A DNA stretch of 64,000 nt from the NCBI GenBank assembly GCA_015680685.1, contig MNCI01034636.1, positions 477,617 to 541,616 of the forward strand. The letters are read 5' to 3'. Position numbers and translations under genes: made by a program. How positions within the stretch are numbered: position 1 is the stretch's first letter; the number at the start of each line of letters is the position of its first letter. This document shows, in pieces, positions 54,176-64,000 of the stretch. Below the pieces are notes generated by a model. The model was not told the origin of the DNA. It saw only the letters and a list, made by a program, of their open reading frames with translations, and searched no databases. Source of the stretch: Gnetum montanum (lineage: Eukaryota; Streptophyta; Gnetopsida; Gnetales; Gnetaceae).

Positions 54176-56280
54176 GTCATTTGACCTTCTCTTATAAACT
54201 AGTAAACCAGAGGTGAACTTATTATCCTTCTAGTCTTTACTCCACTACTTGTTTCAAACTTAAAAATCTTCTTCTAATGGTGTAACTCAAGAATAAAAAT
54301 ATTTGCCGGAGCCTTTTATTCATGAAAAAGCTTACTTGGCTAAAGAATACATCCACTTATTTGAGTTAGTTTGGCTCATGTAAATGTTCAACATCAAGAT
54401 CAAGCTTGTAGGTTGTTTGTAGCAAATTTAAAGGATATGGCTCAAATTTGGTATTCTAACTTACCAAGCATCAATATCACATGTTGGAATGATATGAAAA
54501 GTCTTTTCTTGGCCTAATTTGGCAATCAATTGGATCAACAACAACTATATTGTGGATTAGTACAAGCTAAGCAAGGAGTTAAAGAGTCAATTAGAAATTT
54601 CAATGTCAAATTTCAACGAATTTATGGACTCTTTCAAAGATAGTATAGACCATTAGATAAAATCCTTAGAGATACTTATCTTAAGGTTGTGAATCCCAAT
54701 ATTTCGATTTGGTTGAGAAGAACTCCCAACTTGCTAACATTGAATGACTAGTTTAGTGAAACTATATAGTTATAAAAACAATTGAGCTTGAACAATGAAG
54801 AAATTATCACAAATCAAAAAAGATAAGAGAAAATGATGATTCTTATGCACGATTTTGCTTAACTTAAAGCATTACCAGGCTCATCTCATATTAAGATAGA
54901 GCAAGAGTTCGAAAGCAAAGAATCTGATAAGGGACAATTAATGAAAGATTTATCCAACAAAATAGTGAAATTAGAAAAAGCTTTGGCAAAGGTTAAAATC
55001 AAGGAAGAAAAGAAAAATAGAAAATATAAGCATCAAGATACTAAGGTATCAGACAATGGGGGTGAGAATGATGTTGCTATGTCTAACTTCCTTGATATTT
55101 AATCAGATAATGAGTTATCTAGTGTTCATTATGCAAGAAAATCTTCTAACAATGGATCTAGTGATACCTCTTCCTATTAAGTTCTGAAGAAGATACATCA
55201 TTAGATGAAGAGTGTAATAACAATAAAGAAAATGGATATAATCTTTGATCAAAAGAAAGCTCAACTACTTCCAGGCCTCCCAACATCATTTTTGATCCAT
55301 CCACTACTGAATCAAGTAGATGAGAAAAGAATAAAAGTAAAGAAGATCAAGTAGAGGAAGCTACTCAAAATTAGATCAATCTTTTAATAAATGAATGAAG
55401 AAACTAAGCTTTTATGGAGAGGGAGTATATGATTGATTGAATATCCTATACATGTCAGGACCAATATTAGTATATATCAATTGTTACAGATAGGATATCA
55501 ACAAAGAAAAGCTTTGGAATTTATTAAAGCTAAAAGGAGAGTTCGAGAGTTAGTGTTAAGCTATGTTTCTAACATTGATAAGATAGCAAAAACTAGCTAT
55601 GATTGTACTCCTAATAAAGAAACTCCTCCTTTTCTTTTCATAACGAAGTTAAAGGACAAGTATGTTTACAATTTTTTGGTCAATTCTAGAGCTACATCTA
55701 CTATCATGCTATTGTCTATATGCAAAAGACTTGGTTTGACTCCTGAAAAATCCAATAAGAAGATTGTTCAAGCGGACAAGATTAGAGTGAAGATTGTGGA
55801 TTAGTTGTCCAATATTTTGTTAGAAATCACCTCTAAACCCCATATAAAAAGTAGAGTAACTATTCAAGTAGTAGATATCCCATATTCACATAGTCTTTTG
55901 TAGAGTAGAAGTTGGAGTAAGAATTTCTTAGGTTACATATCAATGAATTATTCTCATATGTGGCTACCTTGGAAAGGAGAACCAAATCATATATATATAT
56001 ATATAGTGAAGCTTTGATTATTGAAAACGTTACTTTGAATGGGAACAACAAAGTTATTGAAATAAAGGCCTTTGAATCCAAAATTTGTACATTCCAAGAA
56101 GTTTATAACTTGGAAAAAGAGGAATCTTAAGATAAGAGTAAATGGGAATTATACTTTGATAGTTCTTGTAATTCCAAAAATGTAGAAGCTGGAGTAGTAG
56201 AAGATGATTCTCCAAAAATTTTCAAGGCAGTTCCTCTGTCTTTCCCTTGTATTAACAACAAGGCCAAATATAAAACTAGA
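54176..56280 (+). mobile_element. Ty3/gypsy fragment E4 (same family as E3, truncated)
   Basis: Plus-strand copy of the E3 family: gag 54305-55250, protease 55640-55905, start of RNase H 56125-56280. It breaks off inside RNase H after 'FPCINNKAKYK'. The first ~120 bp (54176-54297) match E3 51752-51870 in the opposite relative orientation to the rest, so the left end is rearranged. Many stops. Confidence 0.7.
55433..55910 (+). pseudogene. E4 protease region
   Basis: Open for 123 codons, then stops. 'YNFLVNSRATSTIMLLSICK', 'RLGLTPEKSNKKIVQADKIR' and 'LSNILLEITSKPHIKSRVTI' align with E3 50308-50030. The active-site D-S-G reads N-S-R, so both the catalytic Asp and the Gly have changed. Confidence 0.65.
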
Positions 56281-58723
56281 AGGATACTTCTATTTTGAAA
56301 TTTTTGAAAATCTTAGCTCTGTTTTTGCGCAATATTAGACTTCTATTAAGGTTTGCCATATAACAACTTATGTTGTAGAAAAGCATCTTGAGCAATTTAA
56401 TAGTAGTGTATCATAGAAATTGCATGTTTAAGTTTAGGTAATCTAGAAAATCTTTGATATTTTGAAATGACTAAAAGGACTTCTTTATTTTTAAAGTTTA
56501 TTACCTTAATATTGCAATCTTGAAATTGTCAAATTTTTCTAGAAGTTCTATTGTTTGCAATTCTTGACCAATTTTAACTAGCCAAATAAAAGCTTGTACT
56601 TTGTCATTTACAAAGCATTTTAGTAGCTAAATAGAGTGTCTTTCATGAAATTTCTTGTTGAGCTCAGAGGGTTTGAACAATTTGTAATAGATTGAATGGG
56701 ATAGCTTTAATGCAAAGTGTTTTTTCATGTCAATTTGGTTTTCTTAAATGTTTAAGATACCACATAAATCTACTTTCTTTTCTTTTATCTTTTTAAGTCC
56801 ATTGATTCTTGCTCTATTTCTAGTTTTCTTTTGAAATTTTCTCTCTAGGAGAAATTAGAAGTAGATTGGCAAAATTATGCTCAAATATTTTTCTGAAATT
56901 TTATTTGTTACAAGTAGCATACTATGGGAACTATACAGACTAAGGGACTTAAAAAAGTAGTGTTGTAACCGAAAAAATCAATTGCTGGAAAATTGAATGT
57001 CTTGGTGTAGTAGCCTCAACCTTGAATTCTTAAGGCCTTCGAAAATATGGAATTTAGGATACCCTAAATGGTCTTGCAAATCACCTAGGAACTTATGAAA
57101 TGTAAAATGAGGTAAATAGTATGATTGTAGATTGAAGTAATATAAATGCACTAAGAATAAATGAAAAATTTAATTCGAACACAAACCAAAATTGTAAACT
57201 TTATTTTATAAAAGATAAAATAAAGGAGAGTTAAAAGATTGTGTACAAAGTGTGCCTGCGAGAGTAACAGGGGGTTCAGTTGAGTGGGGGTTCATAGCCT
57301 ATTGAAGCCGATGTGTTCCACTCCATGATTCGGATGTCCTACCACTCATGATGTTATTAAACCTCCTTTGATGCTACTCCAAATCTACAATGTTGGTCAT
57401 TGCTGGAAGTTGAGAAGGGTGAAGAATCCAAGTTGTCCAAGTGCTCTATGCTAGGGATTGTAGATCCCAGAAGTGTAGCATGGAGCCTGAAGACTCACAA
57501 ATCCAAAGGGGGGGGGGGGTGTGCACATTATAGAGTCACAAGGCCATAGGGATTGCATGCTAGGAATATCCAAGGAGCATCATTTATGCAAAGGTTTGCA
57601 AGTACTCTTGGATATGCCAAAGTATGGAACGATTACTTGGAAAATGTATGTATGCTCAATGTTTTTCAGTGCAAAAAAAAGCAGAACTTGTAAATGGTGT
57701 TTGAGGCTAGTTTTTATAGGTTTTAGGCCATGAATGGTATTGCAAAATGGTTGTAATTTGGTTACAAAATGGCTACAAATTGGTTGTAATTTAGCTACAA
57801 ATTTCTGCCTTGTATAGGTGAGAGGGATGCCAAAATTTTGAGGGTTACTATATATAGTAAGAGGCTTCCCCCATTGGCCATTTCGTTTACTATAAATAGT
57901 AACAGGGACACATCTTCTACACTGGAGATAGTTCTTCTATGCTGAGCCTTCTACCATCCTTGTTGAAGTGGCTAGTCAACATTGGAGTGCATGGAGTGTT
58001 GAAATCTAGCTTTTGTGACTTCAATGCTAAGGGCATGTAGCTTCCACACTAGGGGTGGAGCCTCCACACTAGGGAGGAAACTTCCACACTAAGGATGAAA
58101 GGTTTCCAAGTTGTGCATGTAGTCTCCACACTAGGGGGAAAAGTTTCCATGTTGAGGAAGAAGCCCCCACCCCTCCATGCTAGGGGTAGGTGAGATTTGC
58201 CGCATTGCAAATGTTTCTAGCATAGAAAAGTGTATACCCTCCATATAACCCATCAAATTTCCATTTTTGGCATTCCCAAAGGTAATTTTGACCTTCCCAA
58301 GTCTAAAGATAGACAATAGATGAATTTCTTCACTTAGGGAATGAGGCTTTGACCACTTATGATGCTTTTTTAGCCCCAGAAGTATGGAATATATGAGATT
58401 GCCCCTCATAGATTACAATATTCACATTTACAACAATGTTTTGCCTTAATTTTTATGAGGTGGAAGCTACATGATGAAAATTGGCCATGACATGCAAATT
58501 TTTGTGGTGTCAATGGCCCATCTTTATTGGTGTCTAGAAGATAAACCTGAGAGGCACCAATAAAGAATACAAACCACCATTGCAAGTGCACTACGTCACC
58601 AATATTGCTATCTTAAGGCCATAGTGGACCATGGTGCCAGTTTTAAGGTCTCAATAGGTCATATGACTAGTTTTAGGCCTTGGTAGGCCATTGAAAGTAG
58701 ACTATCTTATTATAGATTATTGG
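56281..58723. other. Non-coding DNA, probable 3' LTR of E5 within
   Basis: No gene. From about 57130 to 58200 the sequence looks like an LTR of the E5 element: minus-strand AATAAA near 57200, 'gtgtgcctgcgagagtaac', a palindromic TATA-like 'actataaatagt' at 57889-57900, and clustered 'ttccacactagg' words at 58040-58190. A G/C homopolymer lies at 57507-57519. I could not define LTR ends because no second copy is in the window. Confidence 0.4.
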
Positions 58724-59850
58724 CTACATGCAGTATGGCTTTAAATAGAAAGGATTGACTGGATTGGTTAGCTCATTTCCATTCATGTTGGCTATCTTGG
58801 ATGCACCATTCTTGTAGGCTCTAGTGACAAGGAAGGGCCCTTCCTAGTTGGCTGAGAATTTTTTCGCATGCTCATGGATGGCTTTGAGGACCAAGTCACC
58901 TTGAAATTACACATGATCAAGTTATGGTGATGTTGTTGCTTCTACCTCTCTTGATATTGTTTGATGTGAACAAGCACATGCATACCTTGCTTCTCCACCG
59001 AGTCCAGGGATGCTATTTGCAACTCCTTATTCTATTCATCATTGATGAAGTTAGTTAAGGCTACTCATAGTGATGACACCTACAATTCAAGAGGTAAACC
59101 AACTTCAAAACCATAAACTAGGCTATATGGGATTACACCAGTTGCCATGTGATGGGTCATTCTGTAGGCCCATAGTGCATGGATAAGCTACTTGTGCCAT
59201 TTGTGCTAGTTGTTTTTGAGCATCTTCTTAAGCAAGTTGATGATGGTCTTGTTGCTAGCTTCTGCTTATCCATTGGATTGAGGGTAATAAGGTGATGAGA
59301 AAAAATGCTTAATGCCTAGGTCATAATAGAAATATTTTGCTTCTTAGCTACTAAATTATGGTCCATTGTCTATAACTATTATCATGGGTATTCCAAAACA
59401 AGCTACAATGTCATCTAGGATGAATTTGCAGACTTGCTCAAATGTAGTCTTCCTTAGTGAAATAGCCTCAATCCACTTGGTAAAGTATTTGATTATGGTG
59501 ATGATGAAGCTATGCCCTGTAGAGGACTTAGGCATTATAGGTCTAATGATATCCAACCCCCATCGTTGAAATGGGCAAGTGATCCTAGTGGTATGCAACT
59601 TAGTTGGTGGTAGATGTATAAGGCTACTATATCATTGGCATGTTTCACACCGCTTAACCTTGTGCATGTAGCCATTTTCCATATGGGGCCAATAGTAGCC
59701 TAACCATCTAATCTTACTGGTCATAGCTCTCGGTCCTATATATCCTTCACAAACACCCTTGTGAACCTCCTCTAGAATTGTTTTAGCTTCATTTTTACCT
59801 AAGCACTTGAGGAGTATGCCATTGTATGATTGTCGACATAATGTGTTATC
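58724..59850 (-). pseudogene. E5 integrase (broken)
   Basis: Zinc region 'VHKGVCEGYIGPRAMTSKIR' with 'MHKVKRCETCQ' (59760-59640), one His replaced by Tyr. Core: 'WGLDIIRPIMPKSSTGHSFI' (59565-59505), 'MIIVIDNGP' (59385-59356) and 'SPYYPQSNG' plus AE after a stop (about 59290-59260), i.e. the D, D, E sites. C-terminal end: 'GDLVLKAIHEHAKKFSAN', stop, 'EGPFLVTRAYKNGASKIANM', 'NPFYLKPYCM' with TAG at 58724-58726. Confidence 0.75.
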
Positions 59851-60123
59851 ACGTACGATGACATGCTACTTTGATCACTTACGTACAATGTTATTTTGAG
59901 TAGTAGTTAGGCCTTGTGAGAATTTTCCATGCATAAGGTAAAATTTGATATCGTCATACCATTCCCAGGGAGGAGCAGTATGAATGACAACCACAAAGGT
60001 ATCCTTAGTGTTTAGTGTGATAGGAGTAACACAATTCATGGTTAAGGTGGACAACTTACTAAACACATCTGATGTCACACTAAGGGCTAATGTTGCAATT
60101 ACATTGGCTATGAAGTTCTTGTT

Positions 60124-60450
60124 TTAGGGTATGTGTTGGATATCAACATCTATGAATTGTTGTAATAATTGCTTCCCTAGGTCACAATATGGTTGTAAGT
60201 GTTTGGCTTTACATGCATAGACTTTGGTCACTTGGTTGACCACAAGATTTGAATCACCTTTGATCGTTAAGCATCTAATTCCTAGGTCATGAGCTACCAT
60301 CATCCCTTTGATCAAACCCTTGTACTCTGCTACGTTGTTGGTACATGGGAACTCAAAACAATAATCGAAGGATTGAATTTCACCATATGGAAATCTTATG
60401 ATGGCAGCAGCATTAGCCCCATGGATAGTTGAAGCTCTATCAAAGTGCAT
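60124..60450 (-). pseudogene. E5 second (archaeal-like) RNase H
   Basis: A 108-codon open frame: 'MHFDRASTIHGANAAAIIRF', 'EFPCTNNVAEYKGLIKGMMV', 'IRCLTIKGDSNLVVNQVTKV', 'LGKQLLQQFIDVDIQHIP'. The D, E, D residues are in place ('HFDRAS', 'AEYKGL', 'KGDSNLV'). It follows the degraded retroviral-type RNase H (about 60780-60700, 'FVFSLKKWRHYLF' and neighbours), as in the Tat lineage, where the added domain may strengthen RNA removal. Confidence 0.75.
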
Positions 60451-61099
60451 GACTACCTCATAACCCTTGGGTACTTGGCTAATGGTGTTAACGTTCTCAT
60501 TAGGAAACTCAAGATCTAAGGCTACTTTGTCATCATTAGGTAAAACTATGAGTTGTATAGCTATAGCTTGACCTTTTGTTGAGGATTGAGAGATGTAATG
60601 AAGGCCAAACTCCCTGGTTATGGCTTTCCATCGAGCTATAGGGCTACTTTAGTAAATGTTAGTTGTTATGGATCTAAGCACATTATCATTGCAAATGATA
60701 TTGACTTGGCTTTTGAAGAGGTAGTGTCTCCACTTCTTTAATGAGAAGACTAGTGCTAGACAATTCTTATCCACTTCAGTGTATTGGATCTAGTGGGCAG
60801 CTAATGCATGGTTAAGATAGTACACTAGCATCTTTGCTTCATCATCATGCTTCTACTAGAGTAGAGATGCAATGGACATATTAGAAATGGAAAGGTAGAT
60901 ATAAAACATTTTATCCTCTTGCAAAGGATAGACTATCGGTAGTTGTGCCAACTCTTACTTAAGGTTCTCAAAGGCCTCTTGGCATTGAGTCGTCCACTCA
61001 TAGTGAATCCCTTTCTTAAGTAAGTGTTGCATAGGCTACAACTTATCCATAAGCCTAGCATTAAACCTATGAATAAACTGTAATCTACCTTGTAATCCC

Positions 61100-62021
61100 C
61101 GAATTTTTTAAAGGTTGGTAGGTGCTACTAATTTGGATATGGCCCTAACCTTATCAAGATCAACATGTATCCTTGCTTTAGATACTACAAAGCTAAGCAT
61201 ATTACCTGTCTTAACACTGAAGATACATTTCTTAGGATTGAGCCTAAGCTTGTACTTGAGGCACTGTTTGAGCACAAGATCTAGGTCATTAGCATGGTCA
61301 CTAGTCACTTTGAACTTAATATCTATATCATCTACATAATCATTAAGCAAACCTAGCATGTAATCATTGAAGATATAGGTGATGGCTCTCTGGAGGTTGC
61401 TCTTGTGTTCTTAAGGCTAAAGGGAATCATGGTATAGCAAAAGGTACCCCAAGGGGTCATGAAGGTCATGCTAAGTTGATGCTCTAGGTTGATCCTAATT
61501 TGGTTATATCCTAAGAACCCATCCATAAAGGACAGCAAGGCATGTCTGACCATAGTATTAATAAGTTGATCAATACTAGGCAAAGGGAAGTCATCCTTGA
61601 TAGTTGCTTTATTTAGATCTCAGAAATCAATGCAAATATGGATACTTCCATTTTTTCTAGTGACTATCACTATGTTGGACATCCATTCTGCTTAGTCAAT
61701 AGCCTTAATGAAACTAGCTTTGTAGAGCTTCGTGATCTCATCGTGAACTACCAAGGCCAAATTAGTTCTAATCTTATGCACTTTTTGCTTAATAAGTCTA
61801 ATATTAGGATCGAGTATGATGTTGTGCTAGATTAAGCATGGGTCTAGGCCTAGCATATCTTCATATGAATAAGAAAAGGCCTTTATGTTGCCCTGTAGGA
61901 CCTTGGTGATGTCTTGAGCATATTGAGGTTCCAGTGAGGAACTTAGTTTAAGGGTTTTCTCCTCACCATTATGTGTTGTGATAGGAATCTCAACTAGAAA
62001 GTCTTCGGTTATGTCGCTCAC
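61100..62021 (-). pseudogene. E5 reverse transcriptase (broken)
   Basis: 'MSDITEDFLVEIPITTHNGE' and 'EDMLGLDPCLI' (62021-61830) form the usual pre-RT segment. RT continues 'IVTRKNGSIHICIDF' (near 61660), 'LNKATIKDDFPLPSIDQLIN' (61610-61560), 'SFMDGFLGYNQIRINLEHQL' (61540-61485), the box 'YVDDIDIKF' (about 61340-61315) and 'LRLNPKKCIFSVKTGNMLSF' (61260-61190). The Asp pair is kept. Frames are interrupted by stops and a shift near 61380. Confidence 0.75.
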
Positions 62022-62220
62022 CTATAAGTCAAGGGTTTTAACTAGGTTTTTAAGCCATTTTATAGGTTTCTCTATTGAGGCCATGTGGTTGACAAAACTT
62101 TTAGGCTTAAGATCTAGGCAATTGAGGTCGATGTGCCATTCAACATCACCATGAGGTCCACCTACGCTCAAGGGTAAAATGATCTACTCCTAGGTAGTCA
62201 TACTTTGGTCCTACATGTCA

Positions 62221-62799
62221 ACCATAAGTACATTAAGTGACACTTGGGTAAAAATAAATAAATAATGCTAAAATGCTATAAAATATATGCAAATACATGC
62301 TAATCTAATGCAAACAAGGCCATCCAAGGTTATAAATAGAGTAACAACAAGCAAACAAAGTGCAATAAGGGCTAAATAAAGGTTGAACCAAGGTCAAACA
62401 TAGGAAAGTATAAGAAATAAGGCTACAAATGGTGAACAAGAGTAATAATAATGCCAATTTAAGGCCATAGTGGGCCATGATGATAGTTTGAGGTCATAGT
62501 AGGTAGTGGTCATATGGTGGTAAATGGTGATCAGGGAAGGTCAAACCCCACTATTTAATACCAATAAAAGGCTAAAATAAGGAAAAAAAAGCTATAATAA
62601 GGTAAATAAGAAGAATATAAGGTTGCAAAAAGGCCACAAGAAGATCAACAAGGCTGACAATGTAACACTAGGTTAAAACAAGTCAAAGCATCATGTAATA
62701 AGGCAAAAGTTAAGCAAAACAGAATACATATGATGGAACTTGGATAATATAGGCTTAGATTTTGCCATTTTTAGGCCTTATCAGGCCATGAATTAGGGC
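62221..62799. other. Non-coding, AAGG/AATAAGG-rich sequence
   Basis: Low-complexity A/G-rich DNA with recurring 'aataaggctaaa' and 'gccatagtgggccatgatg'. A related phrase 'gccatagtggaccatggtg' occurs on the other side of E5 at about 58618. No gene seen. Confidence 0.45.
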
Positions 62800-64000
62800 T
62801 ACAGGGCTATTAGGTAATTTTGGACATCATTTAGGGTTGTTTCAGGTTTGTTTGGGCATGAAAATTGAGAGTTTTGAAGGTTCCCTAGTAGGCCTCCCTT
62901 GTTTCCACGTTGGTTAGGGTGGAAGAAGGGACCATCTACATGAAAACTAGGAAACATAGGTTTTGGGACATCTATAGGTCTAAAATTGATGTCCCAAGGC
63001 CTACCCAAGGTAGCATAGGACCATATCTATAAAAATTGGGCACTCTAGAGGTCTATAAAGGTCAAAAAGTAGATTTTTTTAGTCGTTCCTCCTATTTCCA
63101 CACTGGCTAGTGTGGAAGAGAGGGGGTTCAATGTGGAGAATCAAAATACAAGAAAAAATAATATCAAAAATGTCAAATAGGCAACCAGAACCTAGATCTA
63201 GATGTTGTTCATCCTCTAGCTTCGTTTTGAGGGCATTAGAGTCAGTTTTGGGTGTCAAAACATGCTAAAATGGCTTTCACCCATTCTTCCATGCTACGCA
63301 TAGCATCCCAGCATGGAAGAATGGGAGGACACTCGTTCCATGGATTCAAAGTAGTTTTGGAGCACATTGACTAGGTTCCTAGGCTCCTAGGGCTATAGGT
63401 CATGAGTCTGTAAGTATCTAGCTAATTTTCGACATGTTTGGAGGTTATTCAAGGGTACCTAAGGTATTACCCCCTTATTTCCATGCTGGGGAAGTTGCTT
63501 CAGTGTGAAATATTAAGGGGAATAAGTTTTTAAGGTTAAAATGAGGTCAAACAAGCAAACTTTTAAGACTATGAGATCCTAGGCTTCTTCGACGTAGATC
63601 TTTGGCCTTCGGGAGTATCATCTTGTCACCTAAAGTGGAAAGGTAGCCTTCCCTCATGTTTTCACATTGCCTAACATGGAGGGAATTCTCTCTAGTATGG
63701 ATGGGGCAAGAATCCTACATCTAGGCCAATTCAAGTTGCAATCTACTATGCATGTTATCTTACAAAGGTGCTAGGTTCAACAACTAGTGTTTTAGGTTGA
63801 AATTTGGTAGTTTTGAGTATTTCTAAGTGTTTTTTGGGCTTCCCCCCTTTTTCCCATGCTAGGACTTGGGTTCTTAGCATGGAAGACTAAGGGAAATAGA
63901 TTTTTGAATATTTGAGATCAGTTTTCTAAGGTTTGAAGACTCAATAGGGTGTTGATAGGATTCTAAAGTTTATGCAATGTTATTTGGTGTTCTTCTGAGG
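62800..64000. repeat. Degenerate ~190-bp tandem array, each unit with a hairpin
   Basis: Six inverted repeats centred near 62914, 63107, 63303, 63495, 63667 and 63868 give spacings of 193, 196, 192, 172 and 201 bp. Each has a pyrimidine-rich left arm of the type 'ccttnttccatgct' and a matching purine-rich right arm. The best is 63280-63295 with 63310-63325: a perfect 16-bp stem with a 14-nt loop. The rest of the units is only loosely alike ('ctaggt', 'ttttggg'). The array reaches the window end. It lies on the 5' side of E5 pol, so it may be E5 leader or LTR. Confidence 0.65.

Larger units (their letters stand above)
58724..62220 (-). mobile_element. Ty3/gypsy element E5, Tat-like, with two RNase H domains
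   Basis: Minus-strand pol: a leader segment (62200-61830), RT (61800-61100), RNase H 1 (about 61080-60480), RNase H 2 (60450-60124), integrase (about 59850-58724). Two adjacent RNase H domains between RT and integrase are the hallmark of plant Tat-type Ty3 elements. No gag or protease is visible up to 62220, after which non-coding repeats begin, so the 5' coding part is missing or lies beyond the window. Stops break every domain. Confidence 0.75.

Noticed and set aside
62799-63008. 69-codon minus-strand frame
   Set aside because: Falls in the hairpin array and breaks at unit boundaries; no similar peptide in the other units.
62800-64000. CRISPR-like array
   Set aside because: Spacing of ~190 bp, degenerate units and a plant retrotransposon setting exclude it; it is a decayed tandem repeat.

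Overview
The window looks like a piece of a large, repeat-rich land-plant nuclear genome, most likely a gymnosperm (conifer-like). It has very long introns, one host gene, and many decayed LINEs and Ty3/gypsy elements. Species-level placement is inference. Runs of N at 18354-18355, 19213-19218, 26959, 31310-31562 and 39270 show it is a draft assembly.

Region 1 (1-21400) is the 3' part of one host gene on the + strand. Three exons (7743-7855, 14781-15159, 21097-21398) join in frame at GT..AG sites and encode the C-terminal ~260 residues of a protein resembling plant ER metallopeptidase (ERMP1-like, peptidase M28). The gene covers at least 13.7 kb because its introns hold LINE copies: L2 (8110-9145, +), L3 (10850-13890, -), L4 (17640-18280, +) and L5 (18282-20430, -). 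L1 (1-6270, +) lies upstream, presumably in an earlier intron. A pararetrovirus-like gag/protease fragment (9680-10860, -) sits against L3. The LINE family carries, after its reverse transcriptase, an extra ORF: an unrecognised globular domain, a Glu/Gln/Arg-rich helical stretch and a C-terminal Cys motif.

Region 2 (21400-26190) is AT-rich intergenic DNA with few recognisable features.

Region 3 (26190-46435) holds two related minus-strand Ty3/gypsy elements. E1 (26190-31962) has gag and protease, but RT to integrase is deleted and its ends do not match. E2 (35756-45845) is full length, with LTRs, a near-perfect target duplication, a tRNA-Asp-like primer site and a decayed gag-PR-RT-RH-INT. 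Between them lies a pseudogene fragment of an At4g15545-like coiled-coil protein (33345-33980).

Region 4 (46436-58724) has a second Ty3 family, E3 (46436-52250, -) and a truncated partner E4 (54176-56280, +). In both, an RNase H domain follows the protease, before RT. A second At4g15545-like pseudogene (53630-54170) lies between them.

Region 5 (58724-64000) holds a third Ty3 type, E5 (Tat-like, -), with RT, two RNase H domains in tandem and integrase. Next to it is a degenerate tandem array (62800-64000) with a hairpin every ~190 bp. Apart from the M28 exons, every coding trace in the window is broken by stops, frameshifts or truncation.
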